From Schaalia canis (GTDB lineage: Bacteria > Actinomycetota > Actinomycetes > Actinomycetales > Actinomycetaceae): DNA of 64,000 nucleotides. The stretch is taken from assembly GCF_003858455.1 (NCBI RefSeq), contig NZ_RQZF01000002.1:326686-390685 (forward strand), in the 5' to 3' direction. The notes below the pieces were generated by a model, which saw only the letters and a list, made by a program, of their open reading frames with translations, was not told the DNA's origin and made no database searches. Position numbers and translations under genes: made by a program. This document shows positions 8,537-17,733 of the stretch, piece by piece (the first letter of the stretch is position 1; every line of letters starts with the position of its first letter).

Positions 8537-9468
8537 TGTCCACACCAACAACCCTGGTATCCCGCGTTCGCTCAGCGCTGCCCTCTCGCTCCGCAGCAGG
8601 ACGAGGCCGACGCCCCGCCCCCACTGTCAGCATCGTCGGCAGCCAACGCTCCCTGACCTCACGGATTCTTCACGCTATCCTCGTCGTTTTCGTCATTGTC
8701 ACCCTGCTGGGTATCCCCCTGTGGATGGCGGTCATTACCGCCGGCAAGAGCCAGGCCGAGGCCGTCATCCCCGACCTCTCCCTCCCCTCTGAGTGGCACT
8801 TCCTGGAAAACTTCTCCACCGTCATCATTGAAGGCAAAATGTGGAAGGCCCTGATCGGAAGCCTCCTAGTGACCGTGCCTTCGGTCTTTATCGCCCTGCT
8901 TTTTGGGGCGATGGCCTCGTGGATTCTCGCCAGGCGCTCCTCACGTAAAGTCGCCGTCCTCTACTCGGTGATGATCTCCGGCCTGATCCTGCCACCCTCA
9001 GTGGTGACCATCATGATGCTGCTGCGCATGATGGGCCTGGCGGGCACCGCAATCGGTATGATCTGCGTGTACGTGGGCATCTACCTGTCCATCGTCATCT
9101 TCTTCATCACCGGCTTCGTACGCACCATCCCCGTCTCCCTCGAAGAATCAGCACGCATTGACGGAGCCCGGCCGCTGACCGTGTTCTTCACGATCATCTT
9201 CCCGCTGCTGCGCCCCACTCTGGCCTCGGCCACCATCCTCATTGTGCTCTACATCTGGAATGACGTGTTCTACGCGCTGTTCATCCTCTCGGGCAAGATG
9301 AGCACCCTGCCGCTGAACCTGTACAACGTCGCCAGCGCCGGCCTGTACCTGAACAACTGGCACCTGATCTTCGCCTACATCATCCTCATGACAATCCCGC
9401 TGCTGGTGATCTTCATCCTCGGTCAGCGCCGCATCATTTCAGGTATTACCGGCGGCGCAGTGAAGTAA
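8533..9468 (+). CDS. Sugar ABC transporter permease (MalG/UgpE type)
   Basis: Second CUT1 permease, 311 residues. A basic, Ser/Arg-rich cytosolic N terminus of about 50 residues precedes the first helix, and the EAA loop reads ESARIDGARPLTVFFTIIFP. The start ATG overlaps the stop of the preceding permease (ATGA), which implies translational coupling and heterodimer assembly. The start could instead be the second ATG at 8536. It ends about 100 bases before the LacI gene. Confidence 0.9.
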   Translation: MMSTPTTLVSRVRSALPSRSAAGRGRRPAPTVSIVGSQRSLTSRILHAILVVFVIVTLLGIPLWMAVITAGKSQAEAVIPDLSLPSEWHFLENFSTVIIEGKMWKALIGSLLVTVPSVFIALLFGAMASWILARRSSRKVAVLYSVMISGLILPPSVVTIMMLLRMMGLAGTAIGMICVYVGIYLSIVIFFITGFVRTIPVSLEESARIDGARPLTVFFTIIFPLLRPTLASATILIVLYIWNDVFYALFILSGKMSTLPLNLYNVASAGLYLNNWHLIFAYIILMTIPLLVIFILGQRRIISGITGGAVK

Positions 9469-9569
9469 GGCACCTCTGATACGCTCACACTGAGCCGAAT
9501 TGGACGCCCACACAAAGGCCCAAACTCTGCCGACCCACCCCATCACACTCTTGTCGCAAGGAGGCACCG

Positions 9570-10616
9570 ATGACACCGTCCCGAGGGAAACGCGCCCCGG
9601 TGATCTCTGACGTGGCCGCCTGCGCAGGAGTGTCCGTATCGACAGTGTCGCGCTACCTGAACGGCTCAAACCACCTCAGCCCTGAAAGCGCTGACAAGAT
9701 TGCGCGCGCTATCGAGCTACTGGGCTACCGCCCTAACCTCGTTGCGCGCGGCCTCAAACGCTCCTCTATGCGGATGATCGCAGTCCTGTCAACGAACACC
9801 ACCCTGCTGGGCTCTGCAGTGACCATCCAAGGCATCGAAGACGAGGCTCGCGCGCAGGACTACTCGGTGATGATCTCCAAACTCGATCAGTCCTCACCCA
9901 CCGAAGTCCAAAAGGTTGTCGACACCGTAGTGGCACTGAATCCCAGCGGCGTCATCGTCCTCAAATACGATGCGACTGCCGAAAAAGCCCTTCAGATGCT
10001 GCCCGCCGAAGTGCCCACTGTGGTGATCGGCGGCGCGCCAGAAGACGAGCGCGATCAGGTGTCCCTGTGCGAACGTGAGGGCGGCCAAGCCATGACGGAA
10101 TACCTCCTGTCCTTGGGGCACGACACCGTCCATCACATCGGGGTGCCTGTACGCTCCCAGGGGACGAGCCGCACAGACGGATGGGAGGCTGCCCTTCACA
10201 CCCGCGGCCTGCATCGCCCAGAGCCTCTCAGTTGCGGGTGGGAGCCCTCCGGCGCGCGCCTGCTCGGCAGAGAATTAGCTTCACGCAGTGACATCACGGC
10301 CGTCTTTGTTGGCAATGATGAGCTGGCGATGGGGTTGATCCGGGGCCTACGCGAGGCCGGTCGCCCCGTGCCTGAGACTATGAGCGTGGTCGGCTTCGAC
10401 GATCACCCCCTGTCAGATATTTGGGAACCGGCCCTGACCACTTATCGGCAGGACTTCATGACAGCAGGACGAAGCGCTGTGGAACTGGTTGTCAGCCGAA
10501 TTAAGGCCCATCAAGAGGCAGAGGATCTTGCTCCTCGCCTGCGCGAGGTTCCCGGCGAAATCGTTGTTCGACAATCCGCTCGCAGCCGCCTTCATGATGC
10601 TGGGGATCCCCACTGA
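9570..10616 (+). CDS. LacI-family transcriptional regulator
   Basis: 348 residues. The N-terminal helix-turn-helix (VISDVAACAGVSVSTVSRYL) and hinge (LGYRPNLVARGLK) are followed by a periplasmic-binding-protein-like sensor domain (VVGFDDHPLSDIWEPALTT). AAGGAGG precedes the ATG. It lies downstream of and co-oriented with the transporter genes. It probably senses a sugar or its product and represses the transporter and the divergent GH16-GH36 operon through the palindromes at 5755 and 5960 (inference from position and site type). Confidence 0.9.
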   Translation: MTPSRGKRAPVISDVAACAGVSVSTVSRYLNGSNHLSPESADKIARAIELLGYRPNLVARGLKRSSMRMIAVLSTNTTLLGSAVTIQGIEDEARAQDYSVMISKLDQSSPTEVQKVVDTVVALNPSGVIVLKYDATAEKALQMLPAEVPTVVIGGAPEDERDQVSLCEREGGQAMTEYLLSLGHDTVHHIGVPVRSQGTSRTDGWEAALHTRGLHRPEPLSCGWEPSGARLLGRELASRSDITAVFVGNDELAMGLIRGLREAGRPVPETMSVVGFDDHPLSDIWEPALTTYRQDFMTAGRSAVELVVSRIKAHQEAEDLAPRLREVPGEIVVRQSARSRLHDAGDPH

Positions 10617-10739
10617 GGGGGCACCTGCAGGCGTCGACACTGCTCCATGATCCCGATGGGCGGAAACTTCCTCATGCGAAGGCATTAGTCATCAGTAGAC
10701 TATTGCCTGTATTGGTCGCACAAGAAATAAGGATTCCCT

Positions 10740-11096
10740 ATGACTACTCCCTACACCCCTGGCCCCCAGGGCTACTCACAGCAGCCGGGCTTCGGTATCT
10801 CTCCAGCAGAGGTCGAAAGCATGCGCTCCAACTCGACCATTGTCTTGATCCTCGGCATCCTTGGCCTTATTCTGATCGGCCCCTTCGGTTCGATCCCGGC
10901 ATGGGTGTGGGGTAACTCCATCGTGAAGAAGGCCGAAGCTGCCGGCGTGCCTGCCGACGTGGTTTCCAGCGCACGCATCGGTAAGATCCTGGGCATTATT
11001 GGCACCGTTTTGATGATCATTGCGATCGTCGTTGTCTTCCTTTTCTTTGGCGCCATCATGGCCGCTGTCTTGAGCGGTCAGATTCCCACCAACTGA
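10740..11096 (+). CDS. Small membrane protein with a DUF4190-like hairpin of helices
   Basis: 118 residues. A short Pro/Gly/Gln-rich N terminus is followed by two hydrophobic segments (about 31-60 and 82-112) separated by a polar loop. This layout resembles DUF4190-type proteins found beside TM2 proteins in actinobacteria. AAGGA precedes the ATG. Function unknown. It is followed by a strong palindromic terminator and then a TM2 protein with a similar leader composition. Confidence 0.7.
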   Translation: MTTPYTPGPQGYSQQPGFGISPAEVESMRSNSTIVLILGILGLILIGPFGSIPAWVWGNSIVKKAEAAGVPADVVSSARIGKILGIIGTVLMIIAIVVVFLFFGAIMAAVLSGQIPTN

Positions 11097-11147
11097 AGTG
11101 GAATGAATCAGGCGGAAGGGGTGACCTCCTTTTGCTCATGAATCTCT

Positions 11148-11175
11148 CAGGGGGCGAACCTAGGTTCGCCCCCTG
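11148..11175. terminator. Palindromic terminator
   Basis: Perfect 28-base palindrome (half-site CAGGGGGCGAACCT) 50 bases after the small membrane protein gene, followed by ATTCTT. Confidence 0.8.
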
Positions 11176-11254
11176 ATTCTTCCCTGAGTGGGGGTACATA
11201 CGCCTGCCTGCCGCTTATCCTTATGTCATCACCTCTTCACCGAAGGACGTAATA

Positions 11255-11722
11255 ATGTCAACTCCCAACCCGCAGTTTGAAAACGACGCCAATGGAGGCC
11301 AGCCCTCCTTCGAGCAGCATTCTCAGCCCTACGCGGGCGGCCAACCCTATGCAGGTGACTCCCAGTACGATGCACAGCAACAGCAGCAACAGGGCTACGG
11401 CTATCAGCAGGGATACGCCGGAGGCTACACGCAGCAGGGTTACGGTTACGCCGGTCAGCAGCCCTACGCGGCGGGAGCTATTCCAAAGTCAAAGGTTGCC
11501 GCTGGTCTGCTGGGTATCTTCTTAGGAACCTTTGGCGTACACAACTTCTATCTGGGCTATACCACCAAGGCTGTCATCCAGCTTCTGTTGACGGTTCTTT
11601 CTCTGGGTACCCTGTCGTGGGTGTCGTGGATCTGGGGCATTATTGAGGGCATTCTCATCCTGACCTCTCAGCCTGGTAGCGAGTGGCACCGCGATGCGCG
11701 TGGTGTGGAGCTCACGGACTAA
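11255..11722 (+). CDS. TM2 domain-containing membrane protein
   Basis: 155 residues. About 80 N-terminal residues are rich in Gln, Gly and Tyr (QQQQQGYGYQQGYAGG) and probably disordered. The C-terminal TM2 domain has two helices and the family signature GIFLGTFGVHNFYLGYTTKA. The role of bacterial TM2 proteins is not known. The ATG at 11255 follows GAAGGACG. Near-neighbour of another small membrane protein but separated from it by a terminator. Confidence 0.85.
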   Translation: MSTPNPQFENDANGGQPSFEQHSQPYAGGQPYAGDSQYDAQQQQQQGYGYQQGYAGGYTQQGYGYAGQQPYAAGAIPKSKVAAGLLGIFLGTFGVHNFYLGYTTKAVIQLLLTVLSLGTLSWVSWIWGIIEGILILTSQPGSEWHRDARGVELTD

Positions 11723-11756
11723 TCTCTGCTCCCAACACTGACTAGCTTTCCCAGCA

Positions 11757-11832
11757 GCGATCACCTTATGAAGCACTGATCGCCTTTCTAGAGACTGATC
11801 ACTTTTCTAGGCACCGATCACTTTTCTAGGCA
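11757..11832. repeat. 19-bp tandem repeats (one degenerate and three good units)
   Basis: Units start at 11757 (degenerate), 11776, 11795 and 11814; the best reads CTGATCACTTTTCTAGGCA. They sit between the TM2 gene and its terminator. Each carries GATC and CTAG, so they could be binding sites or a minisatellite. Confidence 0.8.
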
Positions 11833-11834
11833 CT

Positions 11835-11866
11835 GGGCGGTGCGACGCTGACGCGTCGCACCGCCC
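11835..11866. terminator. Rho-independent-type hairpin after the TM2 gene
   Basis: Perfect 13-bp stem GGGCGGTGCGACG (11835-11847) with 11854-11866, 6-base loop, then ACCTGTTTT. From here to 12100 the sequence is C-rich and without a gene; a single family arm (GCTCCCAGGTGTGCGCCCA) occurs at 12034. Confidence 0.8.
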
Positions 11867-12101
11867 ACCTGTTTTCCATGCGCTTCCCCCTCGCAGCCTC
11901 GGCGCCCTCATCCCCGCCAGCCCTTTGAGCGCCCTCGCTTGGCCTCACCGCCTTCATTTCTCCGCTCACCTCACTGGTCTCGCCGCCTTTGCTTCTCGCG
12001 TTCCCCTGGCTCTACCGGCGCCAGTGCCCCTAAGCTCCCAGGTGTGCGCCCACACCACCCCCCAAATCCACCTTTCAGCTCCACCAGCCCCAGCACTCCC
12101 C

Positions 12102-12177
12102 GGCTCCCTGATGTGCACTCACGCCCATTCCACCCCTATTCACCCCCTTTTTTCCCTTGAGCGCACACATGGGAGCC
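12102..12177. repeat. Dispersed ~75-bp inverted-repeat element, copy 3
   Basis: Left arm GGCTCCCTGATGTGCACTCA (12102) and right arm TGAGCGCACACATGGGAGCC (ending 12177) are nearly perfect inverses. Confidence 0.8.
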
Positions 12178-12248
12178 GCACCCTCAGTGAGCCCTCTCAA
12201 TCCCCTGACCACCACCAACGACATCACCACCGCTCTCCCTCTTCCCAG

Positions 12249-12325
12249 AGTGCCCAGATGTGCGACCGGACCAGATCCTCCCCCGTCGAACCCCTCTTGG
12301 CGCCTGCGCACACACGTGGGAGCCA
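12249..12325. repeat. Dispersed ~75-bp inverted-repeat element, copy 4
   Basis: Left arm contains GTGCCCAGATGTGCGACC; right arm GCGCACACACGTGGGAGCCA ends at 12325. It lies 70 bases after copy 3 and just before the ABC_ATPase gene. Confidence 0.65.
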
Positions 12326-12371
12326 AACGCACAAAAATCTCCCTCATGCTGGGGCAAGCTAGGCTTATTCC

Positions 12372-14126
12372 ATGACTCCGCGCCCACACTCTTCGCCCGC
12401 TGGTAATGTTCGCCGCCCTTCCCGTCCAAAACAACGTCACACCGGCAGCGACCAGGACCTCATCAATCAGGCGATCCGTATTGATTCTCGCCCCTACGGT
12501 TTCTACGGCGATCTTCTTGGCGACTGGGACTACGGAGATTTCATCCTCCACATTGACCGCATCCAAGCCGACCCCTACGCACCGCCTTCCGCGATGCGAG
12601 TCACCGCCTCCCCTTCGGCAATGGGGCTACCAGAGCACGCCCTGAGCACCGACCAACGCCTGGCCACAGCCGACTACCTGGTGCGTTCCTTCGCGGCAGC
12701 AATCACCCGCAACTGCCCGTCGCGCGCACTCCACATTGCCCGCACCGGCCAGGAAATCCTTGAACGTAGCGCCTGCACGGTGACTCCCGATCGGGTTGAG
12801 ATCCGCTTCCAACTCCAACTTCCTGCGCGCGGGCGCACCATTATGGGGCGTGAAGCCGGACGCCTCCTTGACGTTGATCTACCGGATACCGTCATGGACA
12901 CCCTCGACTTCATCTCCGAAGATGCCGCCGATCACCTTGCAGGTTTGAACGCCCATATCCATACTTACGAGGACTACCGGGCTCTTATGGAAGCCCTCCG
13001 TGAGAACCAGTGGGTCGCTTTCGTAGCAGATGGTGCCGTGCTGGCCCGTCGTTCGGGCGTATCGGAGCATCCCCTCACTGATGCTGTGCCTTTCGAGAGC
13101 CCCGAATCCCTGGCCGCTACAGTCACCTTGCCCCATGCAGGGACGGTGCGTGGCATGGCAATCCCACCGGGGGTGACTGTGATTGCTGGCGGCGGCTACC
13201 ACGGTAAATCCACGCTGCTCAATGCCATCCAACGCGGCGTCTACGCCCACGTTCCAGGCGATGGACGCGAACTTGTGGCCACCACTGATGCAGCAATGAA
13301 GATTCGAGCCGCTGACGGTCGCGCGGTCACCGCCGTTGACGTCTCGGCCTTCATCTCTCACTTGCCCGCAGGGGCGGACACCTCGCGCTTCAGCACAGAG
13401 AATGCCTCCGGGTCGACCTCGCAGGCCGCATCCATCATGGAGGCCGTCGAAGCTGGCTCTCCCTTGCTCTTGCTTGATGAGGACACGTCGGCAACGAATC
13501 TTCTCATTCGCGACGCCAGGATGCGCGCGCTCATTGCGGCCGACAAGGAGCCGATCACTCCACTAGTTGACCGCATTCGTGCACTTTTTACAGAGTGCGG
13601 CGTGTCCACCATTATCGTGATGGGCGGGTCAGGTGATTACCTCGACGTGGCTGACACAGTGCTGATGCTCGATGAATACCACTGCCTGGATGTCACCGAG
13701 CGTGCTCGATCCATTAGCGCCAACCTTCCCCGCGAGGTCACTGCTCTGTCTGGTTTCCCCTCCTCACTGGCGCGTGTGCCTGTGCGCTCACGCGGAGGCG
13801 GGGATAAGCCTAAAACCAAGGCTTCCGGCCTGGATACGATCATCATTGATAAGACAACGGTTGACGTGTCAGACATTGAGCAAATTGTTGACACCGGCCA
13901 GACCGAAGCAATCGCGTGGATGCTGCGGGGCCTGCTGGAGGACTACGCTGACGCTCGCACTCCCCTGGCTGAACTCCTGGTGCGCTTGGAACGCACGGTG
14001 AACTCTGAAGGTTTGGACGCGGTGACCAAGTTCGGTGCCCGCCCCTATCCGGCGTTTCTTGTTCGGCCGCGTCCAGTGGACCTAGCGGCAGCACTGAACC
14101 GCTATCGAGCATTAAAGATCGCCTGA
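12372..14126 (+). CDS. ABC_ATPase-family protein (COG3044, MRB1590-like)
   Basis: 584 residues. The N-terminal segment (RIDSRPYGFYGDLLGDWDYG) and the central P-loop GGGYHGKSTLL (about residue 273) match the family annotated as predicted ATPases of the ABC class, related to trypanosomal MRB1590, which binds nucleic acid. Other ABC-type features are LLLDEDTSATNLL (Walker B) and a C-terminal domain with the DIEQIVDTGQTEAIAWML region. The physiological role in bacteria is not established. There is no Shine-Dalgarno; TAGGCT (12360-12365) lies six bases before the ATG, so the mRNA is probably leaderless. Two dispersed repeats precede it and one follows it. It appears to be a single-gene unit. Confidence 0.8.
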   Translation: MTPRPHSSPAGNVRRPSRPKQRHTGSDQDLINQAIRIDSRPYGFYGDLLGDWDYGDFILHIDRIQADPYAPPSAMRVTASPSAMGLPEHALSTDQRLATADYLVRSFAAAITRNCPSRALHIARTGQEILERSACTVTPDRVEIRFQLQLPARGRTIMGREAGRLLDVDLPDTVMDTLDFISEDAADHLAGLNAHIHTYEDYRALMEALRENQWVAFVADGAVLARRSGVSEHPLTDAVPFESPESLAATVTLPHAGTVRGMAIPPGVTVIAGGGYHGKSTLLNAIQRGVYAHVPGDGRELVATTDAAMKIRAADGRAVTAVDVSAFISHLPAGADTSRFSTENASGSTSQAASIMEAVEAGSPLLLLDEDTSATNLLIRDARMRALIAADKEPITPLVDRIRALFTECGVSTIIVMGGSGDYLDVADTVLMLDEYHCLDVTERARSISANLPREVTALSGFPSSLARVPVRSRGGGDKPKTKASGLDTIIIDKTTVDVSDIEQIVDTGQTEAIAWMLRGLLEDYADARTPLAELLVRLERTVNSEGLDAVTKFGARPYPAFLVRPRPVDLAAALNRYRALKIA

Positions 14127-14154
14127 TCGCAAGGAGCACACATTTCCCCTGGGA

Positions 14155-14259
14155 GCCCAGCCTCATGCTGCGGCTCCCAGGTGTGCGCCCAGCATGAGGC
14201 TGGGCGCCGGAATAGATGCCATCACCGCCAGATTCTGCCTGGGCGCACAGCTCGGCGCC
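14155..14259. repeat. Dispersed inverted-repeat element, copy 5, with a nested 16-bp perfect hairpin
   Basis: Family arms are GGCTCCCAGGTGTGCGCCCA (from 14172) and CTGGGCGCACAGCTCGGCGCC (to about 14258). Overlapping it, GCCCAGCCTCATGCTG (14155-14170) is a perfect inverse of 14190-14205. This second hairpin could end transcription of the ABC_ATPase gene (stop at 14126). Confidence 0.7.
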
Positions 14260-14389
14260 GAAGTGATTCCAAAGCGCTCACCCTCAGCGTTGGCCTTCCG
14301 TTCCCCTATCCCTGGGCCTACATATTTGGGGGAGGGATCAGGGCATCCCCCCATAGATTGATGCTGCCCTCCCCACTGATGATGGTGAT

Positions 14390-15112
14390 ATGAATACTTC
14401 AGCCAACATTGTCAGTCTGCGAGACCTCACCAAGATCTACGGCGAAGGTGACACCCGAGTGGTTGCCCTTGACTCCGTCAACGTCGACTTTGGACGAGGC
14501 CAATTCACCGCCATCATGGGCCCCTCTGGTTCAGGCAAGTCCACCATGCTTCACATGCTCGCAGGACTCGACCACCCCACCTCTGGCACCGTCAGCATCG
14601 AGAATCAGGTCATTACTTCCCTCAAGGATGATGCTCTCACCGCCGTGCGCCGCGACCGCATCGGCTTCGTGTTCCAGAGCTTTAACCTGGTCCCCACCCT
14701 CAACGCCCACGACAACATCACCTTGCCCCTGCGTTTGGCCGGCCAAAAGGTTGATGAGGAATGGTTCAACGGGATTGTCTCCATCCTGGGCTTGAGTGAG
14801 CGCCTCACCCACCGCCCCTCCGAACTGTCAGGCGGCCAACAACAGCGCGTCGCCGTCGCCCGTGCCCTCGTCTCCAAGCCTGCGGTGATCGTCGCTGATG
14901 AGCCCACCGGTAACCTCGACTCACATTCCTCCCGCGAGGTCCTCAGCCTGCTGCGCCAGTCTGTCGATGAGCTCGGCCAAAGCGTCATTATGGTCACCCA
15001 CGACGGTGCTTCAGCCGCAATCGCTGACCGAGTGCTCGTGGTGCGTGACGGCCAGATCGTTGCCGACCTCAACGCTCCCTCCGAGATGTCCATTGCGGAG
15101 GCCCTCCGATGA
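14390..15112 (+). CDS. ABC transporter ATP-binding protein (MacB/LolD type)
   Basis: 240 residues. Walker A GPSGSGKST, Q-loop FVFQSFNLVPTL, signature LSGGQQQRVAVARAL, Walker B VIVADEPTGNLDSH and the H-loop VTHD are all intact. This subclass drives FtsX-like permeases that act on lipoproteins, peptides or envelope substrates rather than importing solutes. The stop overlaps the start of the permease gene (ATGA), so the pair is translated together. No sensor kinase lies beside it. Confidence 0.92.
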   Translation: MNTSANIVSLRDLTKIYGEGDTRVVALDSVNVDFGRGQFTAIMGPSGSGKSTMLHMLAGLDHPTSGTVSIENQVITSLKDDALTAVRRDRIGFVFQSFNLVPTLNAHDNITLPLRLAGQKVDEEWFNGIVSILGLSERLTHRPSELSGGQQQRVAVARALVSKPAVIVADEPTGNLDSHSSREVLSLLRQSVDELGQSVIMVTHDGASAAIADRVLVVRDGQIVADLNAPSEMSIAEALR

Positions 15113-17622
15113 GCGTCACCCGTGATTTGATTGCGGCGAATGTGCGTAGCCATGCCCGCCGCTACGTCGCCACCGGCGTTGCCGTGGCGATCTCCATGGC
15201 CTTCGTCCTGGCCTCTCTCACCTTGACCACGGCACTCACCACCGTTCTTAGCCGTTCAATCACCGCCCAGTATCAGGGGGCGGCAGCCCTTGTCAGCGTG
15301 GATCCTAGGATCGAAACTGATGAACCCATCGATCTGGTTGACCTGCGCCCCACGATCGAGAAAACCACCGGCGTGACGGCCATCGCGCCGATGACCTTCT
15401 CCGTCTTGGAGTTCCACAAGGACTCCCAGCGCTCCACCCGCCAGATGTCACCGATCCTGCCCGAACCCTTCTTCCAGCCCAGCCTGGTTGAAGGCAAGAT
15501 GCCGACCTCCAATAGTGAGGTCGCGATCGATACTCAGCTTGCGCAGACTCTCAAGGTCACGGTTGGAGACACCATCGATGTCCGAGCAGCGTACTCATCT
15601 GAGCGTTACCAGCAGGTGACTGTCACCGGCACGGTGGCCAGCGCCCTATCTTTCCTACCGACTTCGTACGCTACCGAGGGCGCGATCAGTGAGATCGCCG
15701 GTGAATTGCGCCCATTGAGCTACCTTGTTGCCGTGGATGCACAGCAGGGCACCCCCAGCCTCGAACAGCAAAACGCCCTCGTCGACGCCCTACGTGAGGC
15801 TCTCCCTACACACCCCGCCCTGGAGATAGAAAGCGGCGATGCTGCCCGCCAGGCCGCCTTGGATTCAGCCAAGCTCGATGCGACCACCACGCAGGCAATC
15901 ATTATGGTCTTCCCAGTGATTGCTGTGGCTGTTTCGCTCATCGTGGTCTCCACGACCTTCCAGGTTGTCCTCCACCAGCGCAAACGCGAGCTTGCCCTCC
16001 TGCGCACCCTGGGCGCCCGCTCCTCGCAAGTGCGCCGCATTATCATCGCTGAGACCCTGGTGGTGGGCCTGCTCGCCTCCGTTGTGGCTGTTCTTGCCGG
16101 TGCTACGCTATCGGCAATCGGCCTGTGGGCGTCTGGCTTGGCCATCTCCTTCGTGGACGCGGTGACAATGATTTCACCCCTCAACGTGCTCGTGACCTTA
16201 GCTTTAGGCACCGCTTTGACCCTGCTGGTGGGCGTGCGCCCTGCCCTCGGCGTGGCACGCATTTCGCCAATGGCTGCCCTCTCCCCCATTGACGAGGCCG
16301 CCGCCGTTTCCTCGCGCGCCTCGTGGGTGAAGTTCATTGTCGGTGGCCTACTCACTGTCGGGGCGCTAGCCGCCATGTATGTCGGTGCACAGAACGAGTC
16401 GGAGAGCCTGCGTTTTTCGGTTCTTCTGGCGGCCTCTGTAGTGGCTCTGGTTGGATTCTTGGTGTTTATCAGCCCACTCATGCCGACCTTCACCCGCTCC
16501 TTTGGCCTGTTCGGCCGCTCGATTGTGAGCGTCATGGCCCGCGAAAACACCACACGCAACCCGGGCCGCACCTCAGCAACCGGCGTGGCAATTGTCATTG
16601 GCGTGACCCTGGTGTCAACGATGCTGGTAGGTGCGGCGTCGCTACGCGCCACCCTGGATGGCGAGGTCGACGCGCAGCGTCCCTTGGACCTGACCGCTCA
16701 GATGCGCGAGGGGGAGCTCCCCTCGGACGTGCGTTCAGCAGTGCCCGGGATTTCGGGTGTGGAGGCCGTCGTTGAGGGCCGCTTTGCTGAAGGCATACTT
16801 ACCAAAACTGGCGCGAGCGAGGCAGAGAAGGCGCAAGAGGTGCGCCTGAGCATTGTTGGCCAGCCGGATCTGAACATTGTGTCGCACTCTCCAATTGCAC
16901 TGCTGAGCGATGATGAAGTGCTGCTCCCGGACAGTTTCGGGGTCGATGACGGGCACTCCATGACCGTGTGTGTGGGTGAGGATCTGTCAGCCTGCCGCGA
17001 GTTCACCGCGACGCTGTCTGAGACCACCCCATACGCGGCAATGATCAGTGAAAAGGCGCTGCTGGAGCTGGCCCCCAATGCGGAAGTCAACAGGGTACAT
17101 GTCAAACTCGCTGAGGGTGCGGACGCCACGCAGGTGCAAAGCGACCTGGCGACGCTTGATGAGACGCTCATAGTGGAGGGCGCAGCCCTGGAACGCCAGA
17201 TGTACACGCGCATGATCAACATTGCGTTGGGTATGGTCGTGGCGCTGTTGGGCGTGTCTGTGCTGGTGTCTTTGGTGGGTGTCACCAATACCTTGTCCCT
17301 GTCGGTGCGCGAGCGCACCCGTGAAAACGGGCTACTTCGAGCGCTTGGTTTGAGCCGCAAGCAAATGCGCCGCATGTTGGCGTGGGGGGCAGTATTTATT
17401 GCCCTAACAGCGACGGTTATCGGCCTTGCTCTTGGCGTGTTCTTCGGGTGGATTGGCATGCTCGCCCTGCCGGTTCAGGTTGAGACCCTGGTGATCGAAG
17501 TGCCGTGGCTGCAGCTTGCTGGCGTGGTTCTCGTATCGCTGATGTCGGCTGTGGTGGCCGCATGGCTGCCGGGGCGTCGAGCTGCGAAGACTTCTCCGGT
17601 GGTGGCCCTGGCTGACCAGTAG
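15109..17622 (+). CDS. FtsX-like ABC transporter permease
   Basis: 837 residues with two FtsX permease modules: a first helix near the N terminus, an extracytoplasmic domain of about 210 residues, three helices (about 265-390), a middle helix pair, a second extracytoplasmic domain (about 515-700), and a final three-helix bundle. ERTRENGLLRALGLSRKQMR is the typical cytosolic loop. Partner of the ATPase at 14390. Substrate unknown; antimicrobial-peptide or lipoprotein handling are typical roles for the family. A dispersed repeat follows 25 bases after the stop. Confidence 0.9.
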   Translation: MSVTRDLIAANVRSHARRYVATGVAVAISMAFVLASLTLTTALTTVLSRSITAQYQGAAALVSVDPRIETDEPIDLVDLRPTIEKTTGVTAIAPMTFSVLEFHKDSQRSTRQMSPILPEPFFQPSLVEGKMPTSNSEVAIDTQLAQTLKVTVGDTIDVRAAYSSERYQQVTVTGTVASALSFLPTSYATEGAISEIAGELRPLSYLVAVDAQQGTPSLEQQNALVDALREALPTHPALEIESGDAARQAALDSAKLDATTTQAIIMVFPVIAVAVSLIVVSTTFQVVLHQRKRELALLRTLGARSSQVRRIIIAETLVVGLLASVVAVLAGATLSAIGLWASGLAISFVDAVTMISPLNVLVTLALGTALTLLVGVRPALGVARISPMAALSPIDEAAAVSSRASWVKFIVGGLLTVGALAAMYVGAQNESESLRFSVLLAASVVALVGFLVFISPLMPTFTRSFGLFGRSIVSVMARENTTRNPGRTSATGVAIVIGVTLVSTMLVGAASLRATLDGEVDAQRPLDLTAQMREGELPSDVRSAVPGISGVEAVVEGRFAEGILTKTGASEAEKAQEVRLSIVGQPDLNIVSHSPIALLSDDEVLLPDSFGVDDGHSMTVCVGEDLSACREFTATLSETTPYAAMISEKALLELAPNAEVNRVHVKLAEGADATQVQSDLATLDETLIVEGAALERQMYTRMINIALGMVVALLGVSVLVSLVGVTNTLSLSVRERTRENGLLRALGLSRKQMRRMLAWGAVFIALTATVIGLALGVFFGWIGMLALPVQVETLVIEVPWLQLAGVVLVSLMSAVVAAWLPGRRAAKTSPVVALADQ

Positions 17623-17646
17623 GTTTCTTCAACGGGTTTCGTCTTC

Positions 17647-17721
17647 GGCTCCCGCGTGTGCCTCCAGGCCAATCTGCGCCTCGTGCGCTCCTTCAATGGC
17701 TTGATTGCACACGCGGGAGCC
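17647..17721. repeat. Dispersed ~75-bp inverted-repeat element, copy 6, abutting a promoter
   Basis: GGCTCCCGCGTGTGC (17647-17661) is the perfect inverse of 17707-17721. The right end is directly followed by the TAGACT -10 box (17722-17727) of the S9 peptidase gene, so the element fills the -35 region. Confidence 0.85.
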
Positions 17722-17733
17722 TAGACTTTCCCC

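Noticed and set aside
12034..12052. Single element arm GCTCCCAGGTGTGCGCCCA as a separate repeat copy
   Set aside because: No partner arm lies at the usual distance. The right arm at 12177 pairs better with 12102, so I treat this as an orphan arm.
15720..16652. 310-residue minus-strand frame inside the FtsX-like permease gene
   Set aside because: Arg/Thr/Ala-rich antisense shadow.
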